A stretch of DNA of 6,466 bases, from positions 1 through 6,466 of the forward strand of contig URMI01000057.1 of the NCBI GenBank assembly GCA_900548845.1, written 5' to 3'. Made by a program: the position numbers and the translations under genes. This document shows positions 6,182 to 6,466 of the stretch, piece by piece. The notes below the pieces were generated by a model. It worked only from the letters and a program-made list of their open reading frames with translations. It ran no database searches and was not told where the DNA came from. The DNA is from an uncultured Clostridia bacterium. Its GTDB lineage: Bacteria; Bacillota; Clostridia; Christensenellales; Borkfalkiaceae. Position 1 is the stretch's first letter. The number at the start of each line of letters is the position of its first letter.

Positions 6182-6331
6182 AAGCAGAGTCTTTAGTAAA
6201 GATATGGAACATATTTCCGTAAAGTAATATGAAATGGCAATCTGCCGTTACCAACACCCATTTGTACAATATCGAACAAAGCAAATTTTATTTATATAGA
6301 CGATGATTTTCTAGAATGATAAACAAATCAA
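6182..6331. other. AT-rich stretch without a recognisable gene
   Basis: GC content of 6181-6360 is about 29% by hand count, against 60-65% in the housekeeping genes. The only open frames are about 20-30 codons, without ribosome binding sites. No tRNA, attachment-site repeat or transposase fragment was recognised. Confidence 0.6.
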
Positions 6332-6360
6332 TGGACTTATTCTTGGAGAAATGATAAAAT
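6332..6360 (+). promoter_or_regulatory. Promoter candidate for the terminal AT-rich gene
   Basis: TGGACT (6332-6337) and TAAAAT (6355-6360) are 17 bases apart, and TGA before the -10 makes it an extended -10. Transcription would start near 6367, right at the ribosome binding site, giving a very short leader. AT-rich DNA produces such matches by chance, so confidence is limited. Confidence 0.45.
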
Positions 6361-6384
6361 ATAAAAAAGGGAGGCAATCAAATT

Positions 6385-6445
6385 ATGAGTTCTGTTACTG
6401 CAAGAATCAATGAAATTAAACAACCCAGAGGCGGATATATTAAGC
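6385..6445 (+). CDS. Start of an unidentified protein-coding gene, cut by the contig end
   Basis: An ATG at 6385 follows AAGGGAGG (6367-6374) with ten bases of spacing, a good ribosome binding site. Twenty residues are readable, beginning MSSVTARINE and continuing IKQPRGGYIK. The next codon starts with C at 6445 and then runs into adapter sequence, so the residues QIGRASC that an automatic translation would give are artificial. The IKQPRGGYIK segment resembles N-termini that I vaguely recall from uncharacterised Firmicutes proteins, but I cannot name a family or function. Its low GC sets it apart from the genes to its left. Alternatively it could be a small or decayed gene; the fragment is too short to tell. 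Confidence 0.6.
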
Positions 6446-6466
6446 AGATCGGAAGAGCGTCGTGTA
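6446..6466. other. Illumina TruSeq adapter remnant at the contig end
   Basis: The final 21 bases begin AGATCGGAAGAGC, the core shared by Illumina TruSeq adapters, and continue GTCGTGTA, as in the adapter at the read-2 side. This is untrimmed library sequence and not part of the genome. Confidence 0.97.

Noticed and set aside
6234..6299. Micro-ORF of 21 codons in the AT-rich stretch, and a similar short frame on the - strand
   Set aside because: No ribosome binding site, very short, and no recognisable similarity; expected by chance in AT-rich DNA.

Overview
The window looks like one short chromosomal contig from a GC-rich member of the Firmicutes, most likely a gut-type Clostridia lineage. 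The evidence for that is indirect. The gene order prmC-prfA is a Clostridia-type arrangement. A small P-loop protein belongs to a family I recall from Clostridia. Most genes have strong AGGAGG-type ribosome binding sites, and the promoters are sigma-A-like with 17-nt spacers. All genes lie on the + strand. Sampled coding stretches are about 60-65% GC.

Layout: the 3' half of prmC (release-factor methyltransferase) runs in from the left edge. It is followed closely by prfA (release factor 1) and an aspartate-family aminotransferase (aspB-like), probably as one transcript. A fresh promoter at 2792-2820 then drives a 135-residue uncharacterised P-loop protein, probably together with thrC (threonine synthase). 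The 119-bp gap before thrC holds several small inverted repeats that can pair in alternative ways. A 168-bp spacer with two short palindromes, an excellent extended -10 promoter and a 5'-UTR stem-loop precedes gap (glyceraldehyde-3-phosphate dehydrogenase). Two hairpins close that unit.

After the gap terminator the base composition falls to about 31% GC (hand count, 6181-6445). This AT-rich tail has a plausible promoter, a good ribosome binding site and the first 20 codons of an unidentified gene. The last 21 bases (6446-6466) match the Illumina TruSeq adapter, so the true biological sequence ends near 6445.

Functionally, PrmC methylates the GGQ glutamine of RF1, so the first two genes are enzyme and substrate in translation termination. 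The aminotransferase and ThrC sit near the start and at the end of the aspartate-to-threonine route. Gap is central glycolysis and looks like a separate, strongly expressed unit. Most of the window is ordinary housekeeping DNA. The parts that merit attention are the small P-loop protein, the leader structures of thrC and gap, and the abrupt AT-rich junction with its truncated gene.
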